Assembly (NCBI RefSeq): GCF_022919115.1
Contig: NZ_CP095072.1
Coordinates: forward strand, 682,001-746,000
Length of the DNA: 64,000 nt
Direction of reading: 5' to 3'
Source: Gracilibacillus caseinilyticus
GTDB taxonomy: Bacteria > Bacillota > Bacilli > Bacillales > Amphibacillaceae
Positions 10,601 to 19,290 of the stretch are shown in pieces. The translations under genes and the position numbers were made by a program. Numbering within the stretch: position 1 is the stretch's first letter; the number at the start of each line of letters is the position of its first letter. The notes below the pieces were generated by a model. The model was not told where the DNA came from, made no database searches, and was given only the letters and a program-made list of their open reading frames with translations.

Positions 10601-10845
10601 CGTTCTTTGTCGATAATTTTGGTAATTGATTCACATGTTAATGGTTCCAAATATACTTTATCTGCAATATTCTCATCTGTCATAATCGTTGCCGGATTGT
10701 TGTTGACAAGGATGACCTCCACACCATCTTCCTTTAGTGCTAGACATGCTTGCGTACCGGCGTAATCAAATTCGGCAGCCTGACCGATGACGATCGGACC
10801 AGAGCCAATCACTAATACTTTTTTTATGTTGTCTTTCTTAGGCAT
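7609..10845 (-). CDS. carB: Carbamoyl-phosphate synthase large subunit
   Basis: Synthesises carbamoyl phosphate from ammonia (delivered by CarA), bicarbonate and two ATP. Two homologous ATP-grasp halves are visible: IGSGPIVIGQAAEFDYAG near residue 13 and GSGPIRIGQGVEFDYCS near 560, each followed by NNNP(A/E)T motifs, and paired EVNPR(V/A)SR motifs. The C-terminal 140 residues are the allosteric MGS-like domain. 1078 residues is normal. Its ATG overlaps the carA stop by 8 bp (ATGCCTAA). Linkage to argF suggests the arginine-dedicated synthetase. Confidence 0.98.
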   Translation of the reverse strand: MPKKDNIKKVLVIGSGPIVIGQAAEFDYAGTQACLALKEDGVEVILVNNNPATIMTDENIADKVYLEPLTCESITKIIDKERPDGILPTLGGQTGLNMAVLLDEAGVLEKYQVTLLGTPLETIQKGEDREIFKSMMKDIGEPTAESLSTSSVEEAVVFASKVGYPMIVRPAYTLGGAGGGIADDEAQLRQIVKNGLHYSPISQVLIEQSVKGWKEIEYEVMRDSNDTCIIVCNMENFDPVGVHTGDSIVVAPSQTLTDRQYQMLRTSSVRVIRELGVIGGCNIQFALNPENDDYIIIEVNPRVSRSSALASKATGYPIAQIAAKVALGYHLDEVINPITGDTYASFEPAIDYIAAKIPRWPFDKFTQADRLLGTQMKATGEVMALARNFPMAINKAIRSLEIGLDSLHLPGVEKLSDQALHTALDQATDERMFIVAEALRRGMTVADIHAITAINNYFLYELEAMIQKEKEIASTGWSQAEAATLKEAKSFGISDITLAKLLDVTVADIQQKIKEENLSPSYKMVDTCAAEFSAETPYFYSSWNEWDEVESLQGDKRMVVLGSGPIRIGQGVEFDYCSVHAAKSLQGQGIDAVVINNNPETVSTDFNTADHLYFEPLTVEDVLHVIRKEQAQGVLVQFGGQTAINLADGLQKAGVPIVGTALEAIEAVEDRDLFYQLLQKLHIPHIPGDTVTAVEDAKAVAQEIGYPVLMRPSYVIGGQGMVILHNETQLIDYLTDLQEKAHDNRIFPLLIDRYIEGYEVEIDAICDGADILIPGIFEHVEKAGVHSGDSVAIFPAPSLTEAHKQQIEQYAQKISQELKVKGIMNIQFVISEDRQTIYVLEVNPRASRTVPIASKVTGVPMVDLATRVQMGEALADQDWKLGLHEEMPYYAVKMPVFSTNKLPGVDPILGPEMKSTGEAIGLGSTVEQAMAKAFGWKEDSLKKLNDQDVIFLSLTKLDKKLIKKLKSVPAAIEADEETAILLTDQGIPVAQITEVKNAKQHCLDEKYAFIADTHRNGEKDSHMLLREAALRSDTLHFTANDTLTTYLKATTETLEAPLSIQQHRKSQLQLNKKERAMP

Positions 10846-11935
10846 GCTGTTTCTCTCCCTTAGTAATAAACTGCTGGATAAAATCTACGAATAAATGGTG
10901 CGTATCAATAGGACCCGGGTGAGCCTCAGGGTGAAACTGTACCGTCATTAACGGTTTGGTTTTATGCTTTAGTCCTTCTACTGATTTATCATTTACGTTG
11001 ACATGGGAAACGTACCAGTTTGTCATATTTACAGAATCATAATCTACTACATAACCATGGTTTTGTGATGTGATCATCACTTTTCCTGTCTGTAAGTCTT
11101 TCACAGGGTGGTTACTACCTCTATGCCCATAAGGCAAACGTTTCGTTGTTGCGCCATGTGCAAGTGCAATTAGCTGATGTCCTAAGCAGATCCCCATTGT
11201 CGGAAAGCTTTCGGAAATTTGCTTCATTTCCCCTAATAAAGGTTCTAATGCTTTAGGGTTTCCTGGACCATTTGATAAAAGAACACCGTCTGGATCAATT
11301 GTCTTCATTTCTGCATAATTAGTATCGAATGGTACGACCGTAACATCACATCCTAATGCTAATAATGATTTCGCAATCGAATGTTTATAGCCAAAGTCCA
11401 TAACCACCACATGCGGCGTAGGATTATTAGCCGGTTTTTCTGATTTAAAGAATTGTTTCTCTCTTACAGAAACCGTGGAAACAATAGCTTCATTCACCGT
11501 ATTCGTTTCAGGCTTCTGTTCAGGATCTGCAGTGATCTTTCCGTACACTTCTCCATGTTCACGGATAATTCGGGTAAGAGCTCGCGTATCGACATGTGAC
11601 AGTGCCGGAATATAATGTTGTTCAAGCATTTCTAATAATGTATTGGTTGATTCATAGTGTTCCGGATTATGGCTAGGTGTCGAGACAACAAACCCTTTTA
11701 ATGAGGGTTTCAGACTTTCATAATCGATGTCATTCCATCCGTAGTTTCCGATCAATGGATAGGTCATCGTCACGATTTGACCTGCATAAGAAGGATCTGT
11801 CATTACTTCCTGATAACCTGTCATTGCTGTGTTAAAAACCAGCTCTCCATCTGTCTCTTTAGGAGCGCCCAACCATTGACCTTCTAACACATCACCAGTA
11901 TTTAAAACAAGATAACCTGTTGTTGCTTGCATCAT
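10838..11935 (-). CDS. carA: Carbamoyl-phosphate synthase small (glutaminase) subunit
   Basis: Hydrolyses glutamine and channels ammonia to CarB. N-terminal CPSase_sm domain (GYLVLNTGDVLEG, FNTAMTGYQEVMTDPSYAGQ) is followed by a class I glutamine amidotransferase domain (about 175-360) with nucleophile Cys in GICLGHQL and the catalytic His-Glu in QFHPEAHPGP. Length 365 residues. GGAGGAGAG precedes the ATG. First gene of carA-carB-argF; the upstream region has a TATAAT box overlapped by an ARG-box-like site. Confidence 0.98.
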   Translation of the reverse strand: MMQATTGYLVLNTGDVLEGQWLGAPKETDGELVFNTAMTGYQEVMTDPSYAGQIVTMTYPLIGNYGWNDIDYESLKPSLKGFVVSTPSHNPEHYESTNTLLEMLEQHYIPALSHVDTRALTRIIREHGEVYGKITADPEQKPETNTVNEAIVSTVSVREKQFFKSEKPANNPTPHVVVMDFGYKHSIAKSLLALGCDVTVVPFDTNYAEMKTIDPDGVLLSNGPGNPKALEPLLGEMKQISESFPTMGICLGHQLIALAHGATTKRLPYGHRGSNHPVKDLQTGKVMITSQNHGYVVDYDSVNMTNWYVSHVNVNDKSVEGLKHKTKPLMTVQFHPEAHPGPIDTHHLFVDFIQQFITKGEKQHA

Positions 11936-11980
11936 GTCTCTCCTCCAATAGCTAACATACTTTCAAATTAATTATTTATA

Positions 11981-12008
11981 ATTATACTATAAAACTTATA
12001 TTTATGCA
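11981..12008 (-). promoter_or_regulatory. carA promoter -10 with ARG-box-like operator
   Basis: A minus-strand TATAAT (11981-11986) lies 45 bp upstream of carA. Immediately upstream, TGCATAAATATAAG (11995-12008) matches the ArgR/AhrC half-site consensus TGAATWWWWATTCA in about 10 of 14 positions and would overlap the -35 region. A similar but better site precedes argG, supporting common arginine repression. Confidence 0.4.
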
Positions 12009-12121
12009 TTATCTTTTTCAAAATTTTTCGAAACATCGTGGTCATTCTGTATCTCAAAAATGGACTTATAATAGAAACCGAGCAAATCCATTCGGTCCTA
12101 TCTAAATAATATATAACTACT

Positions 12122-12595
12122 TATAATATGGATTATGTTAATCGGAGCTGTCTTACTACATGGTCATTTTGATAGGTTATATCTGCTTAGCAAAGCTTCG
12201 GAAATATGCTCCGCGCACTGTGGGAGGCCTCAACTTTCTCGTGATGAGCAAGGGGCGCTTTCCTGCGGGATTTTCGGACACGACTGATCCCACGGGAGTC
12301 TCCACATTTTTCCTAAGCTTAAGGAAGTGTTACAATTTTTGAAACAACTAATAGCGGTGGTACTAAGCATTATTCAGTAATTACATGACATATGGACACA
12401 TATGGTTACGGCCAAAATACTACCTGTGACATCAGTTGTAGAGTCTGGACTATAGCGCAGGCCAACCGCGTAGACTCGCGCGGGACCTTCAGCCGTGCCC
12501 CGCAGGACGCGAAGTGGTTGGCCGGAGCGTCATCCAAGCAGACGAAATATTTCAAAATTACCACTAAGTAGTTAGTGAACATAAACCATATTATA
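12122..12595. repeat. MITE-like intergenic repeat, copy A (474 bp, long form)
   Basis: Begins with TATAATATGGATTATGTTAA and ends with its near inverse (GAACATAAACCATATTATA). Inside are blocks shared with five other copies in this window: a CTTAGCAAAGCTTCGGAAATA block near the left end, GATCCCACGGGAGTCTCC, and GGCCAACC...GGTTGGCC which pair as a hairpin around the CCGCAGGACGCGAAG block. It fills the space between carA and argH. No transposase frame; short frames inside it differ between copies and lack ribosome sites. Confidence 0.8.
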
Positions 12596-12672
12596 GGAAG
12601 CCCAAACATTGTGTGAAGGCAGTGATAATATGCTTGTTTACTGTTGAAACAGGAGACCCCTACTGCTCACTG

Positions 12673-12708
12673 CCAAAAAAGCAACTGATAGGGATCAGCT
12701 GCTTTTTG
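12673..12708 (-). terminator. Terminator after argH
   Basis: Stem AAAAAGCAGCTGATC / GATCAGTTGCTTTTTT-type pairing with a 3-4 nt loop starts 2 bp after the argH stop and is followed by T residues on the minus strand. Confidence 0.8.
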
Positions 12709-12710
12709 GT

Positions 12711-14135
12711 TTATTTTTTTAATACATTTACTTTTTCGGCGTGGGTTGCGGCCCATTGTTTGCTTGTTTCCAAGCGTTGATCGGCTAATGTTATTTGTTC
12801 CTGCACACGATTTTTGGCAGTTCCACCTACTACGTCACGCGCATTTACAACAGATTCTGGGGATAGTACGTCATAAATATCCTCCTCAATTAATGCAGAA
12901 AAGCCTTTAAAATCCTCGATGCTTAAATCTAGTAAATAGATATTCTCCTGGATACAGTGCAGCACTACCTGTCCGACAACGGCATGTGCTTCACGGAATG
13001 GTAAGTCTTTATTCACTAAATAATCAGCTAGATCCGTTGCATTGGAGAAATCCTCCGCTACCGCTGCATACATGTTATCCTTCTTGACTTCCATCGTTTC
13101 AATCATCGGGGCAAAAAGGGCTAGCGCTCCTTTTAGTGTTTCCATCGTATCAAACATACCTTCTTTGTCTTCTTGCATATCTTTATTATACGCAATAGGT
13201 AAGCCTTTCAACGTCGTCAGCATGCCCATTAAATTACCGTATACGCGGCCTGTTTTTCCTCTGACAAGCTCGGCAACATCCGGATTTTTCTTTTGTGGCA
13301 TCATGCTGCTCCCGGTACAAAACGCATCGTCTAACTCAATAAACTTGAACTCTGCACTGGACCATTGCACCAATTCTTCACTTAAACGAGATAAATGCAT
13401 AATAGTTAAAGAAGCATTGGATAAAAATTCAACCACAAAATCACGATCACTTACCGCATCCAAACTGTTTTCCACAACACCATCAAAATTTAACTTGTCC
13501 GCAACATAATGACGATCGATTGGGAAGGTCGTCCCCGCCAGTGCACCAGCACCCAGAGGTGAACGGTTTACCCGTTTAAAACTGTCACACAAACGCTCCA
13601 TGTCACGCTCAAACATCGAAACATATGCCATCATGTGATGGGCGAACAACACCGGCTGTGCACGTTGTAAGTGCGTATAGCCAGGAAGAATTGTATCTAA
13701 ATTGGCTTTTGCTTGTGTTAGCAAAGCCTCTTGCAAATTCGATAATAACTCTACTAACGTTACTAATGAATCACGCAAGTACAAGCGCATGTCTAACGCT
13801 ACTTGATCATTACGGCTTCTCCCTGTGTGCAACTTACCGCCAACAGCACCGACTTCGTCAATTAGCAGCTTCTCCACATTCATATGAATGTCTTCATTTG
13901 CTTCTGTCAGTTCTGCCTCACCAGCTTCAATCTTTGCCGCAACTGCAACCAAGCCTTTCTTGATTGTTTCCGCGTCTTCAGCAGGGATGATTTCACAGGC
14001 AGCAAGCATTTCTACATGTGCCAAGCTGCCCTGAATATCATATTGTGCTAACTTCTGATCAAAGCTGATCGATGCTGTATATTCATCAACTAATTCATTT
14101 GTTGGTTTTGTAAATCGTCCGCCCCATAGTTTCAT
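12711..14135 (-). CDS. argH: Argininosuccinate lyase
   Basis: Cleaves argininosuccinate to arginine and fumarate, the final step of arginine synthesis. N-terminal [23 protein letters not shown] (around 100) and the fumarase-superfamily signature [12 protein letters not shown] (around 275-286) with its catalytic Ser are visible. 474 residues, somewhat longer than many relatives (about 460). ATG overlaps the argG stop (ATGA), so the two are coupled. Confidence 0.98.
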   Translation of the reverse strand: MKLWGGRFTKPTNELVDEYTASISFDQKLAQYDIQGSLAHVEMLAACEIIPAEDAETIKKGLVAVAAKIEAGEAELTEANEDIHMNVEKLLIDEVGAVGGKLHTGRSRNDQVALDMRLYLRDSLVTLVELLSNLQEALLTQAKANLDTILPGYTHLQRAQPVLFAHHMMAYVSMFERDMERLCDSFKRVNRSPLGAGALAGTTFPIDRHYVADKLNFDGVVENSLDAVSDRDFVVEFLSNASLTIMHLSRLSEELVQWSSAEFKFIELDDAFCTGSSMMPQKKNPDVAELVRGKTGRVYGNLMGMLTTLKGLPIAYNKDMQEDKEGMFDTMETLKGALALFAPMIETMEVKKDNMYAAVAEDFSNATDLADYLVNKDLPFREAHAVVGQVVLHCIQENIYLLDLSIEDFKGFSALIEEDIYDVLSPESVVNARDVVGGTAKNRVQEQITLADQRLETSKQWAATHAEKVNVLKK

Positions 14136-15391
14136 TGTTTCACTGATTCCTTCATATCAATTTTTGTTTTTTCCATGATCTTTGCTTTATCTGCATGCAC
14201 ATTGTTGACAGTAGAATGAACTTTTGTCGGTAAGCCCCAAAGCTTAATAAATCCAAGTGCTGCTTCATGGTCAAATTCATCTTCTTTGTTATAGGTTGCC
14301 AATTTGAAGTCATAAAGAGAATTGTCTGACTTACGACCAATGACAAATGCTTGCCCTTTGTAGAGTTGTACCTTGGCAACACCATTTACAAATTTCTGCG
14401 TTTCTGCTATAAATGCCTTTAATGCATCTGTTAATTGTGTAAACCATAAGCCATCATAAATAGCTTGCTCTAATTGCTGTTCCACAACCGGCTTGAATTT
14501 CGTTACTTCTCTCGGTAGTGTGATAGACTCGATTTCATGATGTGCTTTAATAAGCGTAATTGCCGCTGGAGCTTCGTAAATTTCACGTGATTTAATACCT
14601 ACCAGACGATTCTCCACATGATCAATTCTGCCGACACCATGCTTACCTGCAATCTCATTCAATTCTAAAATTAATTCATGTAATGGGTAGTCCTGACCAT
14701 TAAGTGCAACTGGCTTTCCTTGCTTAAATTCGATTTCGACAATTTCCGGTTGCTCTGGTGCGTCAATTGGGTTCACCGTTAATTCAAACGCATCTTCTGG
14801 TGCTTCTGTCCACGGATCTTCTAAAATACCACATTCATTTGCACGTCCCCATAAGTTCTGATCAACACTGTAAGGACTGTCTAAATCGATTGGAATCGGA
14901 ATACCGTTCGCTTGTGCATATTTGATCTCTTCATCTCTAGTCATCTTCCATTCACGAACAGGTGCGACAATCTTAAGATCTGGATTTAGCGATGTAAAAG
15001 CAACGTCGAAACGTACTTGGTCATTCCCTTTTCCAGTACAGCCATGCGCAACTGCTACCGCACCTTCTTTTTCTGCAATATCAACTAGTACTTTGGCGAT
15101 CAATGGACGGGAAAGTGCAGATACTAATGGATATTTATCTTCATACATCACATTTGCTTGTAATGCAGGTAATACAAAATCTTCTGCAAACAGTTGTTTC
15201 GCATCAACAGAATAAGACTTGATCGCACCAACATCGAGTGCTTTGTTTTTGACAAATTCTAGATCTTTCCCTTCACCAACATCTAATCCTACTGCAATAA
15301 CATCATAATTATATTTGTCTTGTAACCATTTAATCGCAACGGAAGTATCTAATCCTCCGGAATATGCTAATACTACTTTTTCTTTACTCAT
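14132..15391 (-). CDS. argG: Argininosuccinate synthase
   Basis: ATP-dependent condensation of citrulline and aspartate. The PP-loop motif [15 protein letters not shown] opens the protein (residues 9-23) and [14 protein letters not shown] (about 115-128) is the second nucleotide-binding block. 419 residues; the family norm is about 400, with a slightly extended C terminus. GGAGAG precedes the ATG. It leads argG-argH, with a TATAAT box and an ARG-box-like palindrome upstream. Confidence 0.98.
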   Translation of the reverse strand: MSKEKVVLAYSGGLDTSVAIKWLQDKYNYDVIAVGLDVGEGKDLEFVKNKALDVGAIKSYSVDAKQLFAEDFVLPALQANVMYEDKYPLVSALSRPLIAKVLVDIAEKEGAVAVAHGCTGKGNDQVRFDVAFTSLNPDLKIVAPVREWKMTRDEEIKYAQANGIPIPIDLDSPYSVDQNLWGRANECGILEDPWTEAPEDAFELTVNPIDAPEQPEIVEIEFKQGKPVALNGQDYPLHELILELNEIAGKHGVGRIDHVENRLVGIKSREIYEAPAAITLIKAHHEIESITLPREVTKFKPVVEQQLEQAIYDGLWFTQLTDALKAFIAETQKFVNGVAKVQLYKGQAFVIGRKSDNSLYDFKLATYNKEDEFDHEAALGFIKLWGLPTKVHSTVNNVHADKAKIMEKTKIDMKESVKQ

Positions 15392-15420
15392 GAAAAATCT
15401 CTCCTTAAATAAATATCTGT

Positions 15421-15462
15421 ATTATAAATGTTTTCGTTTGATTAATTATGTATTATTATGCA
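15421..15462 (-). promoter_or_regulatory. argG promoter -10 and ARG-box-like operator
   Basis: Minus-strand TATAAT (15421-15426) is followed upstream by TGCATAATAATACA (15449-15462), which matches the ARG box TGAATWWWWATTCA at 12 of 14 positions and is centred about 41 bp upstream of the predicted start point. Placement fits ArgR/AhrC repression of the citrulline-to-arginine genes. Confidence 0.5.
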
Positions 15463-15658
15463 CCATTCAGTATATTAATGCAACCGTAAAACCAAAATTT
15501 TTTATTTTTTTCGTCGATTTTATGAAGAACTTCTGTCAGTTAACCGTACTGATTGGTTTTATTCATTCATGTGTATAAATATAAAATTTAGTTTTTACAG
15601 ATTCCTTGTAACCCTTTAGTCATTCCTACGTCTAATTTTAAAAAAAGAGGTGGTCAAT

Positions 15659-16624
15659 TTGAAGAAGTGGTTGTTCGTACTGATAATGCTGCTACTTTTT
15701 ACGGCTTGTTCAAACGAAGATGATAGTTCCAACAATGAAGCCGCAGATATGGCAATTGAGGAATCTTCAAGTGAATCTGGCATGAGTATGATGAAGGAAT
15801 CTGAGGTGGCACCTTCGGACGATATGAATGATTCGGAAAATAATGCCACAGAAGAACAGGCAGCGGATGAAGAATCTTCGAGTGATACTGCTATGGATAA
15901 TGCTTCAGATCGAAAAATCATCTATAACGCTAACCTTCATGTGGAAACGAAACAATTTGATGATACCGTTAACTACTTGGAAGACCAAACAGAAAATCTA
16001 GGCGGTTATGTTGTTTCCTCCAGCTTTAATGACTACGAGAAAGAATCCAGCAACCGATTCGGAACCATGACAGTTAGGATACCTTCAGAGAAATTCCAGG
16101 ATTTTTTACTGCTTGTTGAAGAAGGAAAGCTTAACGTATTGAATAAATCGACGAGTGGTGAAGATGTTACGGAACAATATGTTGATTTGTCTTCTCGGCT
16201 GAAAGCAAAAGAAGTGGTAGAAGAACGCTTACTCTCCTTTATGGAGAAGGCGGAAAAAACAGAGGATTTATTAAAAATTTCAGATGATCTATCAGCTGTT
16301 CAGGAAGAAATCGAACAAATTAAAGGAAGAATGCAATATTTAGATAACCAATCAGATTTAGCAACGATCACCATCGAAATCGATGAGACGAAAGTCGATG
16401 TCCCTTCCGTGCAGGATGAATCTTTAAACACATGGGAAAAAACGCAAGAGCAATTCTTGAAAAGTATTCAAACCATCCTTACGATTGCATCAGCTATCTT
16501 TGTATTTATTGTGGGGAATGCACCGCTGCTTATCCTCTTGCTAATTATTGCCGCTATTGTGTTTATCATGATTAGAAGAAGAAAGAAACGTGAAGGATCA
16601 GCCGTCAATCATTCTAACGATTAA
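15659..16624 (+). CDS. DUF4349 lipoprotein with C-terminal membrane anchor
   Basis: N-terminal hydrophobic signal and lipobox (LLLFTAC) predict a lipoprotein; an acidic Ser/Glu/Asp-rich low-complexity linker follows (about 20-85). The DUF4349 domain (about 85-250) shows RKIIYNANLHVETK, GGYVVSSS, TVRIPSEKFQDFL and a coiled coil (EVVEERLLSFMEKAEKTEDLL). Two C-terminal hydrophobic stretches and a basic tail (RRRKKR) follow. The start is taken as TTG at 15659 because AGAGGTGG sits 5 nt upstream; an earlier in-frame GTG overlaps that site. Function unknown; monocistronic. Confidence 0.85.
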   Translation: MKKWLFVLIMLLLFTACSNEDDSSNNEAADMAIEESSSESGMSMMKESEVAPSDDMNDSENNATEEQAADEESSSDTAMDNASDRKIIYNANLHVETKQFDDTVNYLEDQTENLGGYVVSSSFNDYEKESSNRFGTMTVRIPSEKFQDFLLLVEEGKLNVLNKSTSGEDVTEQYVDLSSRLKAKEVVEERLLSFMEKAEKTEDLLKISDDLSAVQEEIEQIKGRMQYLDNQSDLATITIEIDETKVDVPSVQDESLNTWEKTQEQFLKSIQTILTIASAIFVFIVGNAPLLILLLIIAAIVFIMIRRRKKREGSAVNHSND

Positions 16625-16664
16625 TATCAAACAACGAGGCCGGGACAAAAGTATAGAAGCTTAT

Positions 16665-16722
16665 GAAAAAACGAACGAGAAATCCGATATGTTTACGTAA
16701 CATTCATCTCCGTTCGTTTTTT
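16665..16722 (+). terminator. Terminator after the DUF4349 gene
   Basis: AAAAAACGAACGAGA pairs with TCTCCGTTCGTTTTTTT around an inner ATGTT/AACAT hairpin; the run of seven T follows the stem. Confidence 0.75.
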
Positions 16723-16739
16723 TATTTATTATATTTCAA

Positions 16740-17060
16740 TACAGCAAGATTTTAATATGAACGCCTTTCGCTGCAAAAAATATTTTTGGTCAAAGCAGAT
16801 TACCAAGACCTTTTGTTTCTGTTTCATAAAAGCTCGGGTAACGAACGGTCCAATCGGACAGTTCTTCTTCTGTTCGAGCTCATTTTGTCCGATAGAACTC
16901 TCCCCCCGGAACAACTCGCCCTATATGCCCTTATCAACAATCAGAATTCTTATGAAGTCTCAGCACTTCGCGGCATGCTGGAAAAGGAGATTTAATCTTA
17001 ATATTTCTCGGTTTTACAAGTTAATTTATCCTTTAAGTCTCATTCTGGTTGTTTATTCGC
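16740..17060. other. Intergenic stretch without a convincing gene
   Basis: About 320 bp between the DUF4349 terminator and the hbd stop. A 69-codon plus frame (16786-16995) exists but starts with TTG without a ribosome site and has no recognisable family. The stretch contains inverted TCGGACA (16854-16860) and TGTCCGA (16886-16892) units. It may be a decayed repeat or gene remnant; nothing firmer can be said. Confidence 0.4.
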
Positions 17061-17969
17061 TTATGGCTGGAGAAAATCTTCTTCATTATACGCAGGATTA
17101 GGATACGTATAAAAGCCTTCCCCTGTTTGCATTCCCATTTTACCTTTATCTATATATTCATTTTTAACCAGCTCTGCTATCTGTTTGAATTTGTCTTGTT
17201 CAGGGTTGTCGGGGCTTTCTGCTTTGGTACTGACAATATTATATACTGTTTCTAGACCGACAATATCCATGATAGCAAACGGACCCATTGGAGCTCCCGT
17301 TGCGATCATCCACGTTTTATCAATTGCATATGGATCTGCTACACCATTTCCCCATAATTGTTGTGCAGCATCAAGCAATGGAACTAGCAAGCTATTTAAA
17401 ATATATCCTGGTTGTTCTTTCTTAATATGGAGAGGCACCATCCCAATAGCAGCTGCAAACTCGAGTACTTGTTTGACCACTTTTGAATCTGTCCCGGGAT
17501 GTCCCATTACTTCCCCTGTATTATTCATCCATATACGATTGGCAAAATGCAGTGCTAAGAACTTAGATGGACGGCCTGTATAATCTGCAAATTGACTAGG
17601 TAGCATCGTAGAACTATTCGTTGCAAATATTGTATGAGATGGAGCGGCTTCCGCAATTTCTTGATAGAATTGTTGCTTAATTGCTTCTTTTTCAGGTATT
17701 GCTTCGATCACAAGATCTGCATTTCCAACAGCTTTTGCTAATTCGGTCATATATTGAATACGTGATTTAGCAGTTTGAACTGCTTTCTGTTCTTCTTTGA
17801 AATAATCGAAGTAGGTTTCTTCTAATTTATCGATACGTTCTTTTGCCTTTTCAACCGCATCATCATTGATATCATAAATAATTACCTCAAAACCTTTGAA
17901 TGCTGTTTGAAAAGCAATTTGACTACCCAACACACCACTTCCTGCAACCGTAACGTTTTTAAAATTCAT
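17061..17969 (-). CDS. 3-hydroxyacyl-CoA (3-hydroxybutyryl-CoA-type) dehydrogenase
   Basis: NAD-dependent oxidation of 3-hydroxyacyl-CoA. Rossmann motif VAGSGVLGSQIAF (8-20) followed by an acidic residue at the end of beta 2 (IIYDIND) indicates NAD preference. The conserved ATNSSTMLPSQFAD and LALHFANRIW blocks (the His of the catalytic dyad) and the C-terminal helical domain (GYILNSLLVPLLDAA) are present. 302 residues. ATG overlaps the end of the MarR gene by 11 bp with AAGGGAGG upstream, so the two form an operon controlled by the MarR protein. Confidence 0.9.
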   Translation of the reverse strand: MNFKNVTVAGSGVLGSQIAFQTAFKGFEVIIYDINDDAVEKAKERIDKLEETYFDYFKEEQKAVQTAKSRIQYMTELAKAVGNADLVIEAIPEKEAIKQQFYQEIAEAAPSHTIFATNSSTMLPSQFADYTGRPSKFLALHFANRIWMNNTGEVMGHPGTDSKVVKQVLEFAAAIGMVPLHIKKEQPGYILNSLLVPLLDAAQQLWGNGVADPYAIDKTWMIATGAPMGPFAIMDIVGLETVYNIVSTKAESPDNPEQDKFKQIAELVKNEYIDKGKMGMQTGEGFYTYPNPAYNEEDFLQP

Positions 17970-18411
17970 TTTGGTTTCCTCCCTTATTAGATGAGTTTTC
18001 TTGATAAAGCTTCATCCTGTTCTCCGCTATCATTAATTGCTCGGTCCATTCATTGACCATTTGATCTGAGAAAGGTTCTGTTACAAACGTCTGAAGCTCC
18101 ATTACTTTTTTTGCTATTTCTTCATACCTTGTCTTACCTTCTGTTGTTAATGATAAATATTTTTGACGTTTATCCTTACCACTTGTGAACTGGATCAAAT
18201 GCTGCTCACTTAATTTGCGCACTAACGAAGATACAGTTGGCTTTTCTACCGACCACTCTTTTACAATATCCATACTCGTACAGTTATCATTTTCATCGAT
18301 ATGATGTAAGACCAGCCATTGTACAGGTGTGATGTCATGAGTTGAACACAGTTCTTGAAGACGAATTACGTACCATTTATTCAAACGGTAAATAGTTGAA
18401 AATAAATTCAT
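17959..18411 (-). CDS. MarR-family transcriptional regulator
   Basis: About 150-residue winged-helix repressor: ITPVQWLVLHHID (helix 2), SVEKPTVSSLVRKLSEQ (recognition helix), then the wing GKDKRQKYLSLTTEGKTRYEEI. The start is set at the ATG at 18411 because GGAGGAG lies 4 nt upstream; a longer frame would begin inside this site. Overlaps hbd by 11 bp. A perfect palindrome sits over its own transcription start, pointing to autoregulation and joint control of the dehydrogenase. Ligand unknown; an acyl-CoA or phenolic compound would be typical. Confidence 0.9.
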   Translation of the reverse strand: MNLFSTIYRLNKWYVIRLQELCSTHDITPVQWLVLHHIDENDNCTSMDIVKEWSVEKPTVSSLVRKLSEQHLIQFTSGKDKRQKYLSLTTEGKTRYEEIAKKVMELQTFVTEPFSDQMVNEWTEQLMIAENRMKLYQENSSNKGGNQNEF

Positions 18412-18426
18412 ATTACTCCTCCACAA

Positions 18427-18447
18427 TTAGTTAGTATCTCTAACTAA
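18427..18447 (-). promoter_or_regulatory. MarR-type operator palindrome
   Basis: TTAGTTAG-N5-CTAACTAA, a perfect 8-bp inverted repeat typical of MarR-family sites. It lies between the -10 box and the ribosome site of the marR gene, covering the predicted start point. Confidence 0.65.
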
Positions 18448-18456
18448 CTAAAATTA

Positions 18457-18485
18457 ACTATAAAAGAAACCTGTTAATTTGTAAA
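18457..18485 (-). promoter_or_regulatory. Sigma-A promoter of marR-hbd
   Basis: Minus-strand TTTACA (18480-18485) and TATAGT (18457-18462) with 17-bp spacing; start expected near 18450, inside the palindromic operator. The remaining 200 bp to the next terminator shows no gene. Confidence 0.6.
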
Positions 18486-18689
18486 GGTATTTGGCCGCTA
18501 ATATTACTGGCGACAGTACTATTATTAACCAATTACGATTACTCTCATACAAACAAAAAAACAAACTGCTTTAAAACACGGAGATAACGCCATCTACTCA
18601 TCAATAAGAAATGAAGTGATTGCTTAGAAGCAGTTCATGAGGACTCATAGTAAAGGCGCGCTATTCCGTTCATTTTTGTATAAAAGAAA

Positions 18690-18728
18690 AACTGAACATA
18701 ACAAGTGTGTTATGTTCAGCTTTTTTTC
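18690..18728 (-). terminator. Terminator after the DUF4064 gene
   Basis: Perfect 12-bp stem CTGAACATAACA / TGTTATGTTCAG with a 4-nt loop, flanked by A and T tracts, so usable from both strands; it sits 9 bp after the DUF4064 stop. Confidence 0.8.
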
Positions 18729-18736
18729 TATTCTAA

Positions 18737-19168
18737 TCAATATTGTGTCATCACATCTTGTTTTGGCTTTCTGACAAGGCCCATGATTCCGGCAATGACG
18801 TAGAATATACCGGCAAATATTGCGCCTCCGAACGTAATGAGGGTTGTTCCAGCACCAACTACTAATAAAATAATACTAGCCGCTTTTGGTTTACTGTTTC
18901 CTCTAAAGAAAAACATCGCAACGATACCAGCTATGATACTAATCAACGAGCCAACGATCAATACCGTTCCCATAGTGCCAATACCATTTGAAAGTTGCAT
19001 TTCTATATTGGCAATATCTCCTTGATTAAAATTTGGATTCTCCGCTAACATTTCCTGCATCCATCCTTCTTGACCTTCCATCATCCGGAAAATTGCACCA
19101 AATAACACTCCAAATAAATACACAATAGCACCAATAATTGCTAATACTACTTCTACCGTTCTTTTCAT
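18737..19168 (-). CDS. DUF4064 small membrane protein
   Basis: About 143 residues with four predicted membrane segments: VEVVLAIIGAIVYLFGVLFG, a GTVLIVGSLISIIAGIVAMFFF stretch, ASIILLVVGAGTTLITFG and GAIFAGIFYVIAGIMGLV. The loop EGQEGWMQEMLAENPN after helix 1 is characteristic of DUF4064 proteins. The ATG at 19168 is preceded by GGGAGGAG; the longer frame starts within that site. Function unknown; monocistronic with its own terminator. Confidence 0.8.
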   Translation of the reverse strand: MKRTVEVVLAIIGAIVYLFGVLFGAIFRMMEGQEGWMQEMLAENPNFNQGDIANIEMQLSNGIGTMGTVLIVGSLISIIAGIVAMFFFRGNSKPKAASIILLVVGAGTTLITFGGAIFAGIFYVIAGIMGLVRKPKQDVMTQY

Positions 19169-19290
19169 TCGTTGTTCTCCTCCCACGTTTTCTATCTATA
19201 GTGATCATATGCGTGCACAACGCTAAACATGTAGCGTGCCTATGCAACACTCTATTATATTATACGTCCTGCCTGTCCAAAACGTTTCAC

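Noticed and set aside
12160..12342. 60-codon plus frame inside repeat copy A, and similar short frames in copies C (27940-28122), D (38326-38673) and E (43695-43880)
   Set aside because: They share fragments such as CLAKLRKYA only because they read through the same repeat DNA. They lack ribosome sites and are not conserved along their length.
16786..16995. 69-codon plus frame between the DUF4349 and hbd genes
   Set aside because: TTG start without ribosome site and no recognised family; kept only as a note on the spacer.
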